Assembly: GCF_932526225.1 (NCBI RefSeq) | Contig: NC_064042.1 | Location: 12,473,040 to 12,537,039 of the forward strand | Direction: 5' to 3' | DNA length: 64,000 bases | Source of the DNA: Nematostella vectensis | Lineage: Eukaryota > Cnidaria > Anthozoa > Actiniaria > Edwardsiidae | Shown here: in pieces, positions 1 to 10,925 of the stretch | Layout: each line of letters begins with the position of its first letter | How positions within the stretch are numbered: position 1 is the first letter of the stretch | Made by a program: the position numbers and the translations under genes | The notes under the pieces: generated by a model | Database searches by the model: none | What the model saw: only the letters and a program-made list of their open reading frames with translations | Told to the model about the DNA's origin: nothing

Positions 1-1432
1 GTAATGAGCCATTTTTGGCAGGTCAGCATTTTAAACAGTGCTAGCTTGCAATCCAGGAGGGGGGTTCTACAGGGTAAAAGTGTCAGGGGTGCTCGTCGGG
101 AAATAGAAAAATACCCCTAAAAAGTACCTGCATGCAGAAAATTGCTATCCTCACGATACCCGATAAGCCCTAAAAATACAATTTCTAGTTATTAAAAAAG
201 CCTCTTATGAAATACTTGAGGCCCGATTTTACTCGAAACGTCAGAGCAACCACTCTGTTTCACAAAGGCGTTCAACATACCTTTTGAACCTTGTGTTCAC
301 TTATACCTGGTCTACACCACGCTTAGGCAGACCATCTAGTTTTTCTACAGCTTGCCTGTAGTCTTTCTAGTTATACCATTTAACCTGGATATAGAGTGGT
401 TTACAAAAACCCGTGAAATAATATTTAGTTTATTTTGTACTAATACATTGTAATGTCTTTGTTCTCTTTTGTTCTGGCTTAACTATTACACTATAACAAT
501 TTACACTTTGCTTCACAGGATTTTGAAAACCACTCTAAAAACTACTTGGCGGAACACCAGAAACTTGACAAACGATTCCAATACATAGCATAATATATCA
601 CGTCCTATTAATGTTCTGCGTTATGAGCATATCTTTTATTGAATACAGAACAATACAAAAAACTTTATTTTACGAGGGTATACATAGTAATTATAAATAT
701 AGTTTTCTAACCTATTGGCCCCTCTACTCTACCATTTTATTCAAAGATATACTTACAGTCGACGGAAGAGACTATTACAAAAAAAATATCAAACACTAAG
801 AAAACTAACACGGGACAACCTGGGTATAAATACTAGTTTGATATATACATGGCATAATTTAATATCTTTCGTGTGCAGCTCCTACTGGTCTAAGTAGACC
901 CTAAAGCAAAGTAACAATGCATTCATCTTTTATGCTGTATGAGCATTCAATTGAGGTCTATGCTGCCGATTTTTCACGATAGTACAGAAGGCATCTATCA
1001 CAATCTACTAATAGTAATGAAAGAAACTAGCTGAATTTACACTAGCTCGCCTCATTTTCCTATTGCTCTCCATAATATAACAGGAAAACAACAGCTATTC
1101 CGTAAAAACGCTATCGCTAACGATTATATAAAGAAGATGTTTTAGGGATATAATGAGAAAGAATTATTTTTATAGTCCACCCTTCTGTTACCTTTTACAA
1201 TCACGATTCAAAGGCAAATAATATGATGAATATTTGAAATAACAATCTGAAAATGTTTAAACTTTATTCACAACATTTAATCCCAAAAAAATATTGCAAT
1301 AGGTTTTCTAAATCAGCCGATGAAAATAGCTGTTTTCTCATGCTTTTTGTTTAATTGTGTTAGGACATATAAATGTAGACATTAAATATGAAGTCATTTA
1401 GCGTTCACGTCTCTCAGTTTGATACTGGTTTG
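1..1432. other. AT-rich host DNA, no gene seen
   Basis: Non-coding, AT-rich sequence. Only short open frames (about 60 codons) occur and none resembles a known protein. It probably includes the 3' flank of the GPCR fragment that ends at 1433. Confidence 0.5.
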
Positions 1433-1803
1433 TCAGTTTATGGATGGTGCACACGGTAAGTGTGGTCTTACGGCATTATTGCGTCGTCTGTACCATCTCT
1501 TTAAAGCAAGGATTCCAAGAAGTCTAAAAAGTTCTCGTCTGAAGTGCCCATTACGCGCCGTGTAGACAATAGGATGCAGACACGAAGACATGTGCACTAC
1601 ATTCAAAGCAAAGATGTAGGCCGGACGTGGAATGATTGTTGAACTATTGCCAAGCTTCATGGCCCCACAAACTCCTATAGGAAGAAAACATAGAGTGGAA
1701 ACACCAATGATAAGTAGAATGGTAAAAGTCACCTTACGATCCTGTAAAGTATCCGGATTCGATCCACTCCTAAGAGCTTTCCAAATGCGCAAGTACAAGA
1801 AAC
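1433..1803 (-). pseudogene. Rhodopsin-family GPCR, 3' fragment (ICL3 to C-tail)
   Basis: The minus strand encodes the last part of a class A GPCR. A loop with YLRIWKALR leads into a hydrophobic TM6 (FTILLIIGVSTLCFLP). A second hydrophobic stretch ends in HPIVYTARNGHFRREL, a variant of the NPxxY motif at the end of TM7 plus helix 8. A stop codon follows after a short basic tail. The frame is cut at the TM5/third-loop border exactly where the G-run that begins copy A starts. The last few residues upstream of that point are encoded by the element terminus, not by the receptor. The missing 5' part is not found beyond the other end of copy A (19350 on). The locus is therefore a broken receptor gene, or the flanks were rearranged. 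Ligand class cannot be told. Confidence 0.7.
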
Positions 1804-2046
1804 GGGGGGGGAGAATGGGGGGTTTCATAGAAACTTGTGGGAGGCGCGGATCGCCCCTCCGGGCCTCCCAACCCCATCTTAGGTTTGGGAGGCGCGAATC
1901 TCCCCTCCGAGCCCCCCAGCCCCGTCTCCCTCCTTCTACATATCAAGCGTATAATTTTTCACGTACATGAATAATTGGGGCAATTGTGCATGTAGGCAGG
2001 GGCCGTTTCACGTACATGAATAATTGGGGCAATTGTGCATGTAGGC
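1804..2046. repeat. Copy A left terminal inverted repeat with two subterminal iterons
   Basis: The terminal GC-rich part (1804-1930) is followed by two tandem copies, about 52 bp apart, of a unit containing TTTCACGTACATGAATAATT and a GCAATTGTGCATGTAGGC tail. The same CATGTACG/AATTATT words recur in inverted orientation near the right end (about 19015-19250). These are plausible binding or replication-origin sites. Confidence 0.75.
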
Positions 2047-2367
2047 ATTCAGGAACGCAACGCCTTTGGACACGAGCGCGATCTTCCCGGTGAGGGGATC
2101 CAGCTTCGCGGTCAGAATCTTGCTTTCAGCGCGGTTGATCGTTTACACGATGGACTCGGCCGTGTGGTGCCCGGCTGGCAGAGTAGCGATGGGCGGGAGG
2201 GAGGCTATAGTCGTTATCTGATGCTCCCGCTCGAGATTATACCAGCTGTTAAACAGCGAGCACTGCTGGAGAGCAACGAAGCGTGGGCGCCTTATCGGCT
2301 GCTCGAAGAAGAGCGTCAGTTCGCCTCCGGTGAACACAGCATGTAGGACCACTATTGTGTTGAACAT
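2047..2367 (-). pseudogene. Candidate vertex/minor capsid protein, N-terminal remnant (copy A)
   Basis: The minus strand matches the N-terminal ~100 residues of the gene at 59745-60424 in copy B, including the hallmark RRPRFVALQQCSLFNSWYNLE. The start used in copy B is ATA here; an upstream in-frame ATG exists. The coding match stops abruptly at about 2046, where the subterminal iteron begins. A deletion therefore removed the C-terminal half together with the neighbouring Gly-rich membrane gene, fusing this frame to the element end. Confidence 0.65.
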
Positions 2368-2396
2368 AGCCGCCTTCGTGTTTAATAGGGCTGAGC

Positions 2397-5300
2397 ATGG
2401 ATTGGGAAGGCTGGCGGATGCTGAACGAGGAGGCGATTCCCCGAAGGGAGGAGGAGGAGACGAAGAAGGCGGCAGTTGCGGCGGGAGACTCTATAGCCGA
2501 ACATATCGAACACGCTATAGCCGAACAAGTCAAACGCGCAAAAACCGGTTTCCCTAGGTCTCTGCACTGTTAGTTTCAGATAGTAGTTTTAACTCCAAAA
2601 AGGGAGTAAAAAACCGAGGTACAAAATGACTCCCTTTTTGGAGTAATTTTTTACTCCCTTTTTTCTACTCTCTCAAGGGAGTAGATTTTACCCCTGTAGG
2701 GGAGTAACTAAAGGGAGTGATTTACTAAGTTGCTTTCTATTACTCCATTAAAGGAGTACAATTTACCCTCAAAATGGAGTTATTTTTTACTCCTTTTTTT
2801 CCTAATCTCTCAGGGGAGTAAATTTTACCCACTTTAGGGGGTAGCTAAGTGGAGTAATTTACTAGATTGCTTGTAGTTACTCCATTAAAAGAGTACAATT
2901 CACCCTCAAAATGGGAGTCAATTTTTACTCCCTATTTTATTTCCCCCTACTAATTGGGTAACTAAAGGGATGATTTCAACCCCCCCCTGTTTTTACCAAA
3001 TGGCCGTTTAAACTCCACCTACTTCAGGGGTTAATACTGGAGAAATTAGAGTAATTTAGAAACACCAAGGAAAAGACGTTATTATGAATTTGACAAATCA
3101 TTTAATTAAACAATTCAGTTTAAAAAATAACAAAAATATAAGTTGAAAAAATGTTTGAAAAATAATAGTCATTTGACATAAGGTACCAGGACAAAATTAC
3201 TAACAAGTGTTCCAACATAACAAAGCTGAAACAAACATACACAATATTATTTTTCTATAACAACTTTAACAGCTTTTGAACATTACCCTTTTTGGCGTCA
3301 TTACGGTTTTCCAAAAGAACTGCCACCTCCTCCATCTTTGTATATTCAGATAAGTAGCTAGAAGCCTAATGCCTCTATATGCACCATTTAAATTTGAACC
3401 TGGTAGGCTAGCTTGAAAAGATAACTAGATTCTTCATATGCAGGGTTTACTGTGATCAGAATATACGGACAAAAAATAACTACAGTAACATTAGATATTC
3501 AAAAAAAATATCTGGACAAATTTTAGGTTCAAGACTGATTACTAGGTTTTTACTAAGCTAAGTTATTCAATTTTGTGCTTCAAGTAACAGTTTATAAAGC
3601 ATAGGCGCTTAGATGTAAGTACAGTGATTAGTGAATAACTTAAGTTTACGAAGATTTTATTCGTTTCTTGCGATTTACGCATTGATACATTCCTTATACC
3701 CCAAACTTCTTTCTTTTCTGGCTTTGCAACTCGAGCACATTTTACTATCTCTATCATAATGTCCTGCGAAGATAATAAGAGAAACAAATAAGAAGGTAGT
3801 ATTGCTTTGGAAGATAACAAAGAATCACAAAACATATCAGTCTAGTTCGAGAAATCCGCTCACGAACGATGATTTGATGCTGAAGTTGGTCGCACAAATC
3901 ACATTTACTATTGTACCTATCACATTATAAAGCCCATTACACACTAACCTTTTACTTCAATCCATTTTCTGCCATCAAATCCTTAAAAAAGGTGAATTAC
4001 GCGTAGAAAAGACGGGAATAAACGGCTATCCGTTTGGAGGCTGTGATAATGGCTTTCGTTCGACCGTTATGATTTTGCGCCTTGGGCCCAAGCCCCTATC
4101 GGCCACTAAAGCGAGGGACGCCCGGTACATTTTGCTTTTACGGGCCCTGGTGAGCCGTCTTTTATCTGCAAAGCGGGACTTCTTTTTTTTATAATCTCAA
4201 GTAGCAATTCTATTAGAAACAATATATATGATTTTATAATGCTCAAATCGGATCTAAGAATTTTATACAATTATCACCCTACCTATCGTTCTTTTCAATG
4301 CAGTACTAATTATTCTAAGCGAATTCTGGAAGTACACCACATAAAGCTCATGTTCGAGTCCAATGCCTGTCTTTGATTACATTTCCTATTGTTGTAGTAT
4401 AGCTGACAATATATGCAAGTATGGTGAGGCCTGTTCTTGTATTGAAAATGTTCTTTTAGGATTTCCTAAGAGTTCCTAAATTGTAGAATGCTTCAAATCT
4501 TCTTCCTAAGATTTTCTTATCCAAATTATTCCGATTTTCTGGTCTACTGCTTATACTAGGAAATCCTAGGAATTTTTAGGAAGTTTAATCATATTTTGTT
4601 GTTTTGATCGAACTTAGGAAATCTTAGGAAACTCCTAGGCACAGGGTAGAGTTTTTTGTCTCAACAATAAATACGATAAATTATTATTTTTATCTGTTGT
4701 CTTATATAATAAAGACTATCGTTTTCCTTCTTAAATTCAGCTAATTCAGAGTAAAAAAACAACTCGCTTTATTTTATATATTTGGTGTGGTTTGTTACTG
4801 CTCTAAAAAGATACAGCTGGAGTAAAAACTACTCTTTCAACACGAGATGGCTGGAGTAGTTTTTACTCTTCAAAACCTACCCCCTCAAAGGAGTACTTTT
4901 TTACTCCATTTCTTGACCATCTGGAGTAAAAATAACTCTTTTCACTTCAGATAGTTGGAGTAGCTTTTACTCTGCTAAAATTACCCCCCAGAAAAGAGTA
5001 CTTTTTACTCCATTATTTGACCAACAAGAGTGAAAATCACTCTTTTTCTAAGAAACATTCGATACTAATTCTTAGCAGAGTAAAACTTACTCCGTTAAGG
5101 GAGTAAACAAAAAAAATACTCCTCAGTGGAGTAGTTTTTACTCCAATAAAGGAGTTCAAATTACTCCTTTAAAAGTACTCCATCGCAAAGAGTAGTTTTT
5201 ACTCTCTGAGTGGAGTAAAAATAACTCCATGAAACTAACAGTGTGACCCTCGCGCAAAAACTGCTCTACGCCGTTCCCGCGACCCCCGTGGAGAGCACGG

Positions 5301-6599
5301 CCTCAGACATCACCACATTACTTACGCAGCTGGAGATACACGTGGCTGAGGACGAATCATTCACGACTAGGGTCCGAGACATATTCAAAGAGACAATAGT
5401 CACGCACAAGTCCGCCAAGGAGTCTCGCCGGTGGCTATCGGAGCCTTCCTATGGGTACTGGCCACAGCAACTCAACTTTGCGGTCTGGTGGGCAACCGCC
5501 GGATGTGGGGTGTCCCTAGTCGACCCCGCTTTCGCCACGCTCCCCTCTGTCATCAGGGGATTTCTAAAGTTTCACGTCTACTTTACCACCCGGAGGATAC
5601 TCTACGAGCTCGGCGCCCCCCTGCCTGGCGACAGCCCGTTCACGCAAAAAGGTAACCCCTACAAGAAGGCCGCTTTCGAGCGTATAGAGTTCGGTTTGCC
5701 GCGTAAGCCGGACTTCCAATGGAAAGGCGGGCGGAACCACGGGCTAGGCGATGTGTTTGTGTTCTACCCGGGGAGGGGTATCGCAACGTGCACGTGATCC
5801 GTGGCTACGACACGGCGGCGGACGAGTACTCGAGCCACCTCAATCTGTTTATCGACGAAGGTGGGACGTACAATAGTGGGAAGCAGGTGGGTTACATACG
5901 CAACGACGACTACGGGGGCGTGCAATATAGCTGGTTTGCGCCTCCCAAAGGTGAGGGGCTGACAAAAGCAGGGCTAGGAAGACTCGATCGCTTGGTCGAG
6001 GCGTTCGTCTACACAGTGCTTGGCGCGCAGGTAAACGTCCGTTCCTCTATCGCGGGGGCCGGTGGGCCGGCCATGGAGGCGCAGGCGGAGTTCACGAAGC
6101 TGCTTGAAGACGCGATCATAGAAAACGACATCGCTCAAAGCGTGCAAAGGTACCAGTTGGCCGTGCAAAAGGCCAAGGTAAGACTGAGTCTTGCGGTCGC
6201 ACCAGGAGTGTGGCTGATGCCGAGCGATCTGGTGATAAACACGCAAAGCGTCGTGGGCTACAACAATAAGCTGCAGAAAGCCACGGACTCCATGACGCTC
6301 GGCGCAAACGCGATCAACACCGAGACAAAGCCAGTCGGTGCTTATAACATGGCCGGTGGGCATCCTAGGGTGCAGCACGTGGATGACCCTGGGATCGACC
6401 GCGTGCCGTCCAGGCGGCAAAGCAAGGATTCCGCCCCTGCGAAAGTGCACGCAGAGGGCGCGGCCCCTGCCCCCTCTCCACGTACGCACGCTGCGCATAG
6501 CATGACTGCCGCTGGATCGGGCGAAAAAAGTGACCACACCGCCCTCAAGGGGGGTTGTCGGCACTCGCGGTGGCCGCGGCGTATTTCTTGTTCCGATGA
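2397..6599 (+). pseudogene. Conserved element protein of unknown function (copy A), split by a DNA transposon
   Basis: Homologue of the ~513-codon gene at 58165-59703. The frame starts at 2397 (MDWEGWRMLNEE), runs to 2564, is interrupted by the CACTA-like insertion and resumes at 5244. A one-base loss in a G-run near 5775 shifts the frame, and another near 6545 disturbs the hydrophobic C-terminus. Visible features are an Ala/Glu-rich N-terminal helix, a Gly/aromatic-rich middle (YGYWPQQLNF, GGVQYSWF), a Pro/Ala-rich linker containing RTHAAHSM and a C-terminal hydrophobic anchor. No enzyme motif is recognised. Its conservation beside the capsid genes suggests a structural or virion-associated role, which is inference. 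The 3' end overlaps the convergent coiled-coil gene by about 16 bp, as in copy B. Confidence 0.75.
2565..5243. mobile_element. CACTA/EnSpm-like non-autonomous DNA transposon
   Basis: Perfect 14-bp terminal inverted repeats, CACTGTTAGTTTCA at 2565 and its complement ending at 5243, are flanked by a 2-bp duplication (TG at 2563-2564 and 5244-5245). The uninterrupted copy B gene shows the empty site. Both subterminal regions (2585-3050 and 4790-5230) are packed with GGAGTAAAA/TTTTACTCC words in both orientations, as in the subterminal repeats of CACTA elements. The 2,679-bp body is AT-rich with no transposase, so it is non-autonomous. The centre has a nested palindromic patch (4455-4640) built of AGGAAATCCTAGGAA-type words. 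A CACTG start with a short duplication fits the CMC superfamily; exact family is uncertain. Confidence 0.8.
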
Positions 6600-7572
6600 C
6601 TGCTTTGCCTTCGACGGACCAAACGGACCAAGACACGGCTACGGCTAGAACGAGCAGCCACGCATTTTCGCCAAGGAATTTCACCGTTTCTCCTGCAGCC
6701 TTAAACACGAAGTTCGCGATGCTGCCTACTAGCCCGGGGAGAGACTCGCCTAGCTTTTTCCCGATGGCCTTAAGCCCGTTACCTACCCCTCTGGCCACAG
6801 AGGAGAGCGACCTGCCGAGCGACGTCACAATGGCCGCGATAGTCGTCGCTACGGCCCACCCGATAGCGGTGACGGTAAAGCCGTACTTTTTGAAGATGGC
6901 TTTGATGCGCTCTCTTAGCGGCTTTTGGTTCTCGAGCTCTCAGTTTTCGCGTTCTAGTTCGTCAATCTCGGATAGTCTCTCCTCGTTGCGCTCACGGGCC
7001 TCTTGGCGGCGACTCTCTGACGTGTTAGGGTCGTCGATGGTCTCCTTGTCTGTGGCTACCACCCCTTGCAGCTCTTGGACTCGTTCTGTGTTCTCCTGTA
7101 TGACCGCGTCTATCTCTGCCACGGACCCCATCGCCATCTTGAAGCCTTTCAGCTTTGCAACGTCCTGTCGAACGCCCCCGTTCTCATTGAACAGCTGTCT
7201 TGGTTTAGTCCAACCTCCTTTGCCGAGGTTGCGAAGCTGTATTAGCGTATTTTCCCTCCGGTCTGACTGGAACCGTATCAGATTCTCGTTAAGGTCTGGG
7301 TATTCCTCCCTAAGGGACTGGAGACCGAGTCTTGTCGCTGCATCCCCTATGGTGAACGAGGTTTCAGCGCTTGCCGTTCCTGCAATTTGTGTTGCGCTTC
7401 GCGAAGCCATGCTATGCGCAGCATGCATACGCGATGACGTGCTCGTCATTGGGATCGACTCCCCATCGTCGGGGTCAAACGGGATGAGGGGCGTCGTCTC
7501 GTCGTCCCCCGCCCCGCGATCGGCGGACGCACACGGCAAGGTATCGTCAATGCCAACGTCAACGTCACCCAT
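6584..7572 (-). pseudogene. Coiled-coil membrane protein (copy A)
   Basis: Homologue of the gene at 57220-58180. It starts at 7572 (MGDVDVGIDD) and keeps an acidic N-terminus that copy B has lost to a small deletion and frameshift. It continues through RMHAAHSM, a conserved REEYPDLNENLIRFQSD block and a long charged coiled coil. The frame then hits TGA (CGA to TGA) near 6943. Beyond that lie the hydrophobic Gly/Ala-rich C-terminal segments. The homologous stop has become AAA near 6584, and a frameshift lies near 6620. Convergent with and slightly overlapping the gene ending at 6599; divergent from the capsid gene across a 115-bp spacer. A membrane-active virion protein is possible; function unknown. 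Confidence 0.7.
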
Positions 7573-7602
7573 GATGCGTGCGCATAACTCGTGCTATGCT
7601 AT

Positions 7603-7618
7603 GTTAGACATGTCTAAC
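7603..7618. promoter_or_regulatory. Palindrome in the divergent capsid/coiled-coil promoter (copy A)
   Basis: GTTAGACATGTCTAAC is a perfect 16-bp palindrome. It lies in the 115-bp spacer between two divergent starts (7572 minus, 7688 plus). A TATA-like TATGTGTATATAG follows at about 7650. Copy B keeps TAGACATGTCTA at the equivalent place (57175), which suggests a shared operator or factor site. Confidence 0.55.
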
Positions 7619-7687
7619 AGTCCGCACCATAGCCACGCGGCTTCGTACATTATGTGTATATAGTACATGTGCGCGCACACGTATACG

Positions 7688-8944
7688 ATGTCAGTCAGCG
7701 AAAACTTGACCCCCAACGAACACCAAGAACTTCTCTGGGGTTGAAAGCCGAGAGAACTGTTCACCGGGTCACTCTCAACCCGTCGACGGCCTCCCCAGGC
7801 GAGACGCTATATGTGGCGGTCCCAAAGCTATCGGAAGGCGGCACACTCGTTCCTGGCTCCTTGAGGGTCGGTCTCGATCTCTCCGTCTCAGGCCATGCGA
7901 ATAATACCGTCGTGAACAACGTCGGCCGAAATCTCGTGAGCCGCCTGAAAATCACGTTTGCAGGAGAAACGCTCTAGGACACCAACCGCTACGACGTCTT
8001 CAAGACGTATGAGGAGCTTTACCTGTCCAAGGTCGAGAGAGAGGACCGCCTGGAGCAGGGCGTACAGTCAGAAAACATGCGCAAGCTTCGCTCCAAGGCC
8101 GGCGATAAAGCGATCAGTAACGCCAAGGAGAACAATCTAAACGCCGCCCACGGAGCGAGGTACACCATCTCGCTAGACCATTCTCTGCTGACGGACCACG
8201 GCGTGCTGTACCCAAGGGCGCTCTCCGAGGCGCTGCTCTTCGAGATCACGTTCGCAGCGGTTGATCAGGTAGTAGTCGGAAGCCATGCCACCAAATTATC
8301 CTATGGCATCAAAAATCTAGAGCTGGAGTACGAAAGCCTGAGGGACGACAACCTCGCCCGGTCTGCAGCCGCCGCCTACCAAAACGGCACAACGTCCTTC
8401 TACGAGCAAGTGAACCTTCACAAGACCTTCGTGATTAGCAAAGGGACGGACAGCATAATCAACGAGAGTGTCAACCTGCCGCGAAGGTCTATAAGTGGTC
8501 TGTTGCTCCTCTTTGTGGAGCCATACACGGCAGGGGCTCGCGACTCTGAGAAGTTCGTGTACCCCGACATCAAGAGCGTTCGCTTTACGATCGACGGCAT
8601 GCCAAACAAGGTCTTCAGCCAGGGCCTGCGCCCCACGGATTTCTGGAGGGAGGCAAAAAGGCGGTTCGTCCGCCCCTCCCCGGGGGGAGAGGGGCACAGC
8701 GGTGCGCCCGCCGCCCCGGCAATCGGCCCCGAGTTGTTCTATTGCTCTGTGGATCGACCTTCGAACGACGGACGACAGTGCTATCCATGGGGGTGGTCTT
8801 CGATTGGTCAATACCCGCGACGGTGTGCACCACGAGATAAAACGCACGGCGAGCGGCACGGGTACCGTAAACTGTCACGTGTTTGTGGTAGCCGACGCCC
8901 AGATGAACCTTATGAACGGACAGCTAGAGGCCATACAATACTGA
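7688..8944 (+). pseudogene. Major capsid protein, double-jelly-roll type (copy A)
   Basis: About 418 codons from ATG 7688 to the stop at 8944. I recognise the family as the DJR capsid protein of Polinton-like elements. Marks are an N-terminal RTVHRVTLNP segment, NNTVVNNVGRNLVSRLKITF, DTNRYDVFKTYEELYLSKVE and a C-terminal WIDLRTTDD with a DTRDGV-like block. Lesions are an early frameshift before 7740, CAG to TAG near 7975 (just before DTNRYDVF) and a frameshift near 8740 after a proline/glycine-rich stretch. Copy A retains a region (about 8500-8560) that copy B has lost. It is followed 20 bp later by the packaging ATPase, the usual partner. The DJR fold is inferred from family recognition, not computed. 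Confidence 0.75.
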
Positions 8945-8963
8945 GCACATACGCCGGAGCGGT

Positions 8964-9566
8964 ATGGACCCAAAAAACATCCCATTTAACGCTCTCATCG
9001 TGGGCCCGACGTCATGCGGGAAGACCCAATTCGTAGTGGACCGGCTGCGCGGCCCTTTCCGGAGCAAGTTTGACTACGTCGTACTCGTGTGCCCTACCTT
9101 TGTCTACAACAAAACATACGACGGCTTCGGCGAGGACGACAATCGTCTGTTTGTCATCGCACCTGAGGCGGGTCAGGTCGACATACTGCTGAGGTTTGTC
9201 TCCGCTCTCTTCGAAGGCACTAATACGCTAATCATACTCGACGACTGTGCGGCCTCGTAAGACGTAAAGGGGCGCTCTGACCAGCTCGTCAACTTGGCGT
9301 TCAGCGCGCGCCACGTGGGTATTAGCGTGTGGGTGATCACGCAGCAGCTCACCAGCATCACGAAGCCGTTCCGCGAGAACATCGCGGCCCTGGTGGTCTT
9401 CTATACCCCAAGCAAGGCGGACATGAAAGCTATCCTGCATGACTACTGCGCGGAGCTCTCAGAAGAGAAGATGAAAGAGTACATGAAGGCCCTCAAGACG
9501 AAAAAGTTCTCGAAGTTAGAGTTTTGCTTGCGTCACCCTTATACCATCCCCCTAGTTGAACGGTAA
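8964..9566 (+). pseudogene. A32-like genome-packaging ATPase (copy A)
   Basis: A roughly 200-residue P-loop ATPase of the FtsK/HerA-A32 class, which would drive DNA into capsids. Walker A is GPTSCGKT near residues 14-21, Walker B is LIILDD near residues 92-97, and a VITQQLTSI segment follows. A nonsense codon at 9258-9260 (TAA where copy B has AAA Lys) directly follows Walker B and inactivates it. The tail runs a few residues longer than in copy B because of a one-base difference before the stop. It starts 20 bp after the capsid gene, consistent with co-transcription. Confidence 0.85.
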
Positions 9567-9618
9567 CCACCGCCCTAGGGCATAACGTATACGTACGTAT
9601 ATGCACCTCAGCCACGGC

Positions 9619-10281
9619 ATGATGAGCGACGAATACTTTGAGAGTCTTCTTGAGGGGGTCGCCGCAGGCCTCCCGGCCGTCGAGTCGTTGGACTGCTCGA
9701 CGCATCCTGCCGGAACGGCAACCGGAGGTGAGCAAACTGAGATAGCAGACGCGAGGGAGAAACTCGCGATTCTCGTAGCCTCGGGGAAGTCGAGAGAAAT
9801 GGTAGGCAAGGCCCTGACTCACGACGACGTCAAACGCATGAGCGCCGAGGAGGTGAGGAAGTACGAGAGGCGATACGAGACCGCTCTAGCCAGCTGGACT
9901 ACAGACGCCCTGGCAGACAGCTTTCTGAAGCTTACGACCAAGCTAGTAGGCATGGCGCTGCCGATAGACAGTGTGGTCGATCTTCACAGAGACCTAGTGT
10001 CCGACTACATCATCAACAACGAGCTCCGCACATTGTGCGGAAGCCTGTCTCTACGCTGCGGTCGTTTGATGGCTTTAGCCGCCGGGGCGTTACACATAGT
10101 ACGTCATGTGAACACCGCCGGAACGGCAAGCGCTGACACGCGGTGTCAACAAGAGGTAGCAGCCGAAACTCACCTGTGGTTTGCCTGCCGGAACGGCACA
10201 CGGACAGTGGCGAGTCTGTCATCCCAGAGTAGACGTTCATTTGAAAGCTCGCCACTTTTTCTACCACTCGGTACCAAGTAG
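9619..10281 (+). CDS. Conserved helical element protein, apparently open (copy A)
   Basis: Open from tandem ATGs at 9619 and 9622 to 10281. An acidic N-terminus (MMSDEYFESLLEG) is followed by a Thr/Gly linker and a conserved helical core (REKLAILVASGKSREM, RMSAEEVRKYERRYETA, LTTKLVGMALPIDSV, DYIINNELRTL), ending in a hydrophobic stretch near residues 150-170. The last ~50 residues differ in frame from copy B and may not be native. I recall this family as common in cnidarian genomes, without known function. Its position between the ATPase and a membrane protein suggests a virion or assembly role. The segment encoding HPAGTA contains one of the triloop hairpin words (9708-9720). Confidence 0.7.
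   Translation: MMSDEYFESLLEGVAAGLPAVESLDCSTHPAGTATGGEQTEIADAREKLAILVASGKSREMVGKALTHDDVKRMSAEEVRKYERRYETALASWTTDALADSFLKLTTKLVGMALPIDSVVDLHRDLVSDYIINNELRTLCGSLSLRCGRLMALAAGALHIVRHVNTAGTASADTRCQQEVAAETHLWFACRNGTRTVASLSSQSRRSFESSPLFLPLGTK
9708..9720. repeat. GAA/TTC-triloop mini-hairpin family, copy A sites
   Basis: TGCCG-GAA-CGGCA is a 5-bp stem with a GAA loop. The same or similar hairpins (stem varies; loop mostly GAA, TTC or CTT) occur in copy A at 10116-10129, 10186-10198, 10403-10411, 10614-10624, 13909-13921, 13941-13953 and 14458-14472. A CCC-loop version is near 8708. Degenerate ones are at 7371, 10349 and 14402. They lie in coding and intergenic DNA of the element. I did not notice them in the AT-rich host flanks. 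Confidence 0.6.
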
Positions 10282-10313
10282 TTGACGCCGCATGTGTGTT
10301 GACACACACACAA

Positions 10314-10925
10314 ATGGAGGAACCTCAAGGAAGTACTAGTGCCCAGCCTGCCGGAACGTCAGCGGAACCTGACAAACAAGCTGCTCAAGAACCTGCACGT
10401 ACGCCTTCGGCGCTGGCGGAGAGAATCACGAGCCCCGAACCACCCGCGACCCGACCTAAACACCCTGGGCGAGTTGAAGCTGGAAGGCGCTTGGCAAAGT
10501 GGAACCGAATTAATAGAGCGAAGAAAGAGACACTTTGTGTCGCGCAGTCGCCAGTGGCCCCGGGGCAGAGCGAGCCGCAGGGACGCGAGGGCTTGCGCGC
10601 CGACGATGCCGCCGCCGGAACGGCAAGCGCTGGCATCGCACACACACCAGTCCCGGAAAGCAACTCTGCCTGGTCGGCTAGCTTTGTTATCGGGGTCGCT
10701 GGTCTTCTAGTGTCACTGATCGGCCTCTACACACGTAGGCGGGAGCTAGCTGCAGCGTTCACTCGCACACCAGCTGTTAACCAGCGAGCTACCGATCCGC
10801 ACGTAGCGGCCGACAACGTGACTCTTCCCGCAAGGCCGCCGCTGGCGGCCGCACAGCAGACCAAGGAGCGCGTTCCGGCGACAGCGCTTCGCGCTCCCGG
10901 ATCTCGGGTGTTATCCATGGAGTAA
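10314..10925 (+). CDS. Pro/Ala-rich single-pass membrane protein, open (copy A)
   Basis: 203 codons from ATG 10314 to 10925. The N-terminus is low-complexity (Gln/Pro/Ala/Ser-rich, with EPPATRPKHPGRVEAG) and precedes a basic conserved motif, GRVEAGRRLAKWNRINR, around residues 50-65. A single hydrophobic segment (SFVIGVAGLLVSLIGLY) lies near residues 123-139, and a basic, Ala-rich tail follows. The motif plus one membrane span suggests a small virion membrane or nucleic-acid-associated protein; that is inference. Copy B has the same gene with a frameshift. It contains triloop hairpins at 10403 and 10614; at the latter site copy B carries a different hairpin. Confidence 0.7.
   Translation: MEEPQGSTSAQPAGTSAEPDKQAAQEPARTPSALAERITSPEPPATRPKHPGRVEAGRRLAKWNRINRAKKETLCVAQSPVAPGQSEPQGREGLRADDAAAGTASAGIAHTPVPESNSAWSASFVIGVAGLLVSLIGLYTRRRELAAAFTRTPAVNQRATDPHVAADNVTLPARPPLAAAQQTKERVPATALRAPGSRVLSME

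Noticed and set aside
3563-3835. 90-codon minus-strand frame in the CACTA-like element
   Set aside because: No similarity to transposases or other families; AT-rich chance frame.
6530-7663. 377-codon plus-strand frame rich in Ser/Thr
   Set aside because: It is the antisense of the coiled-coil gene (minus), whose homologue in copy B is recognisable.
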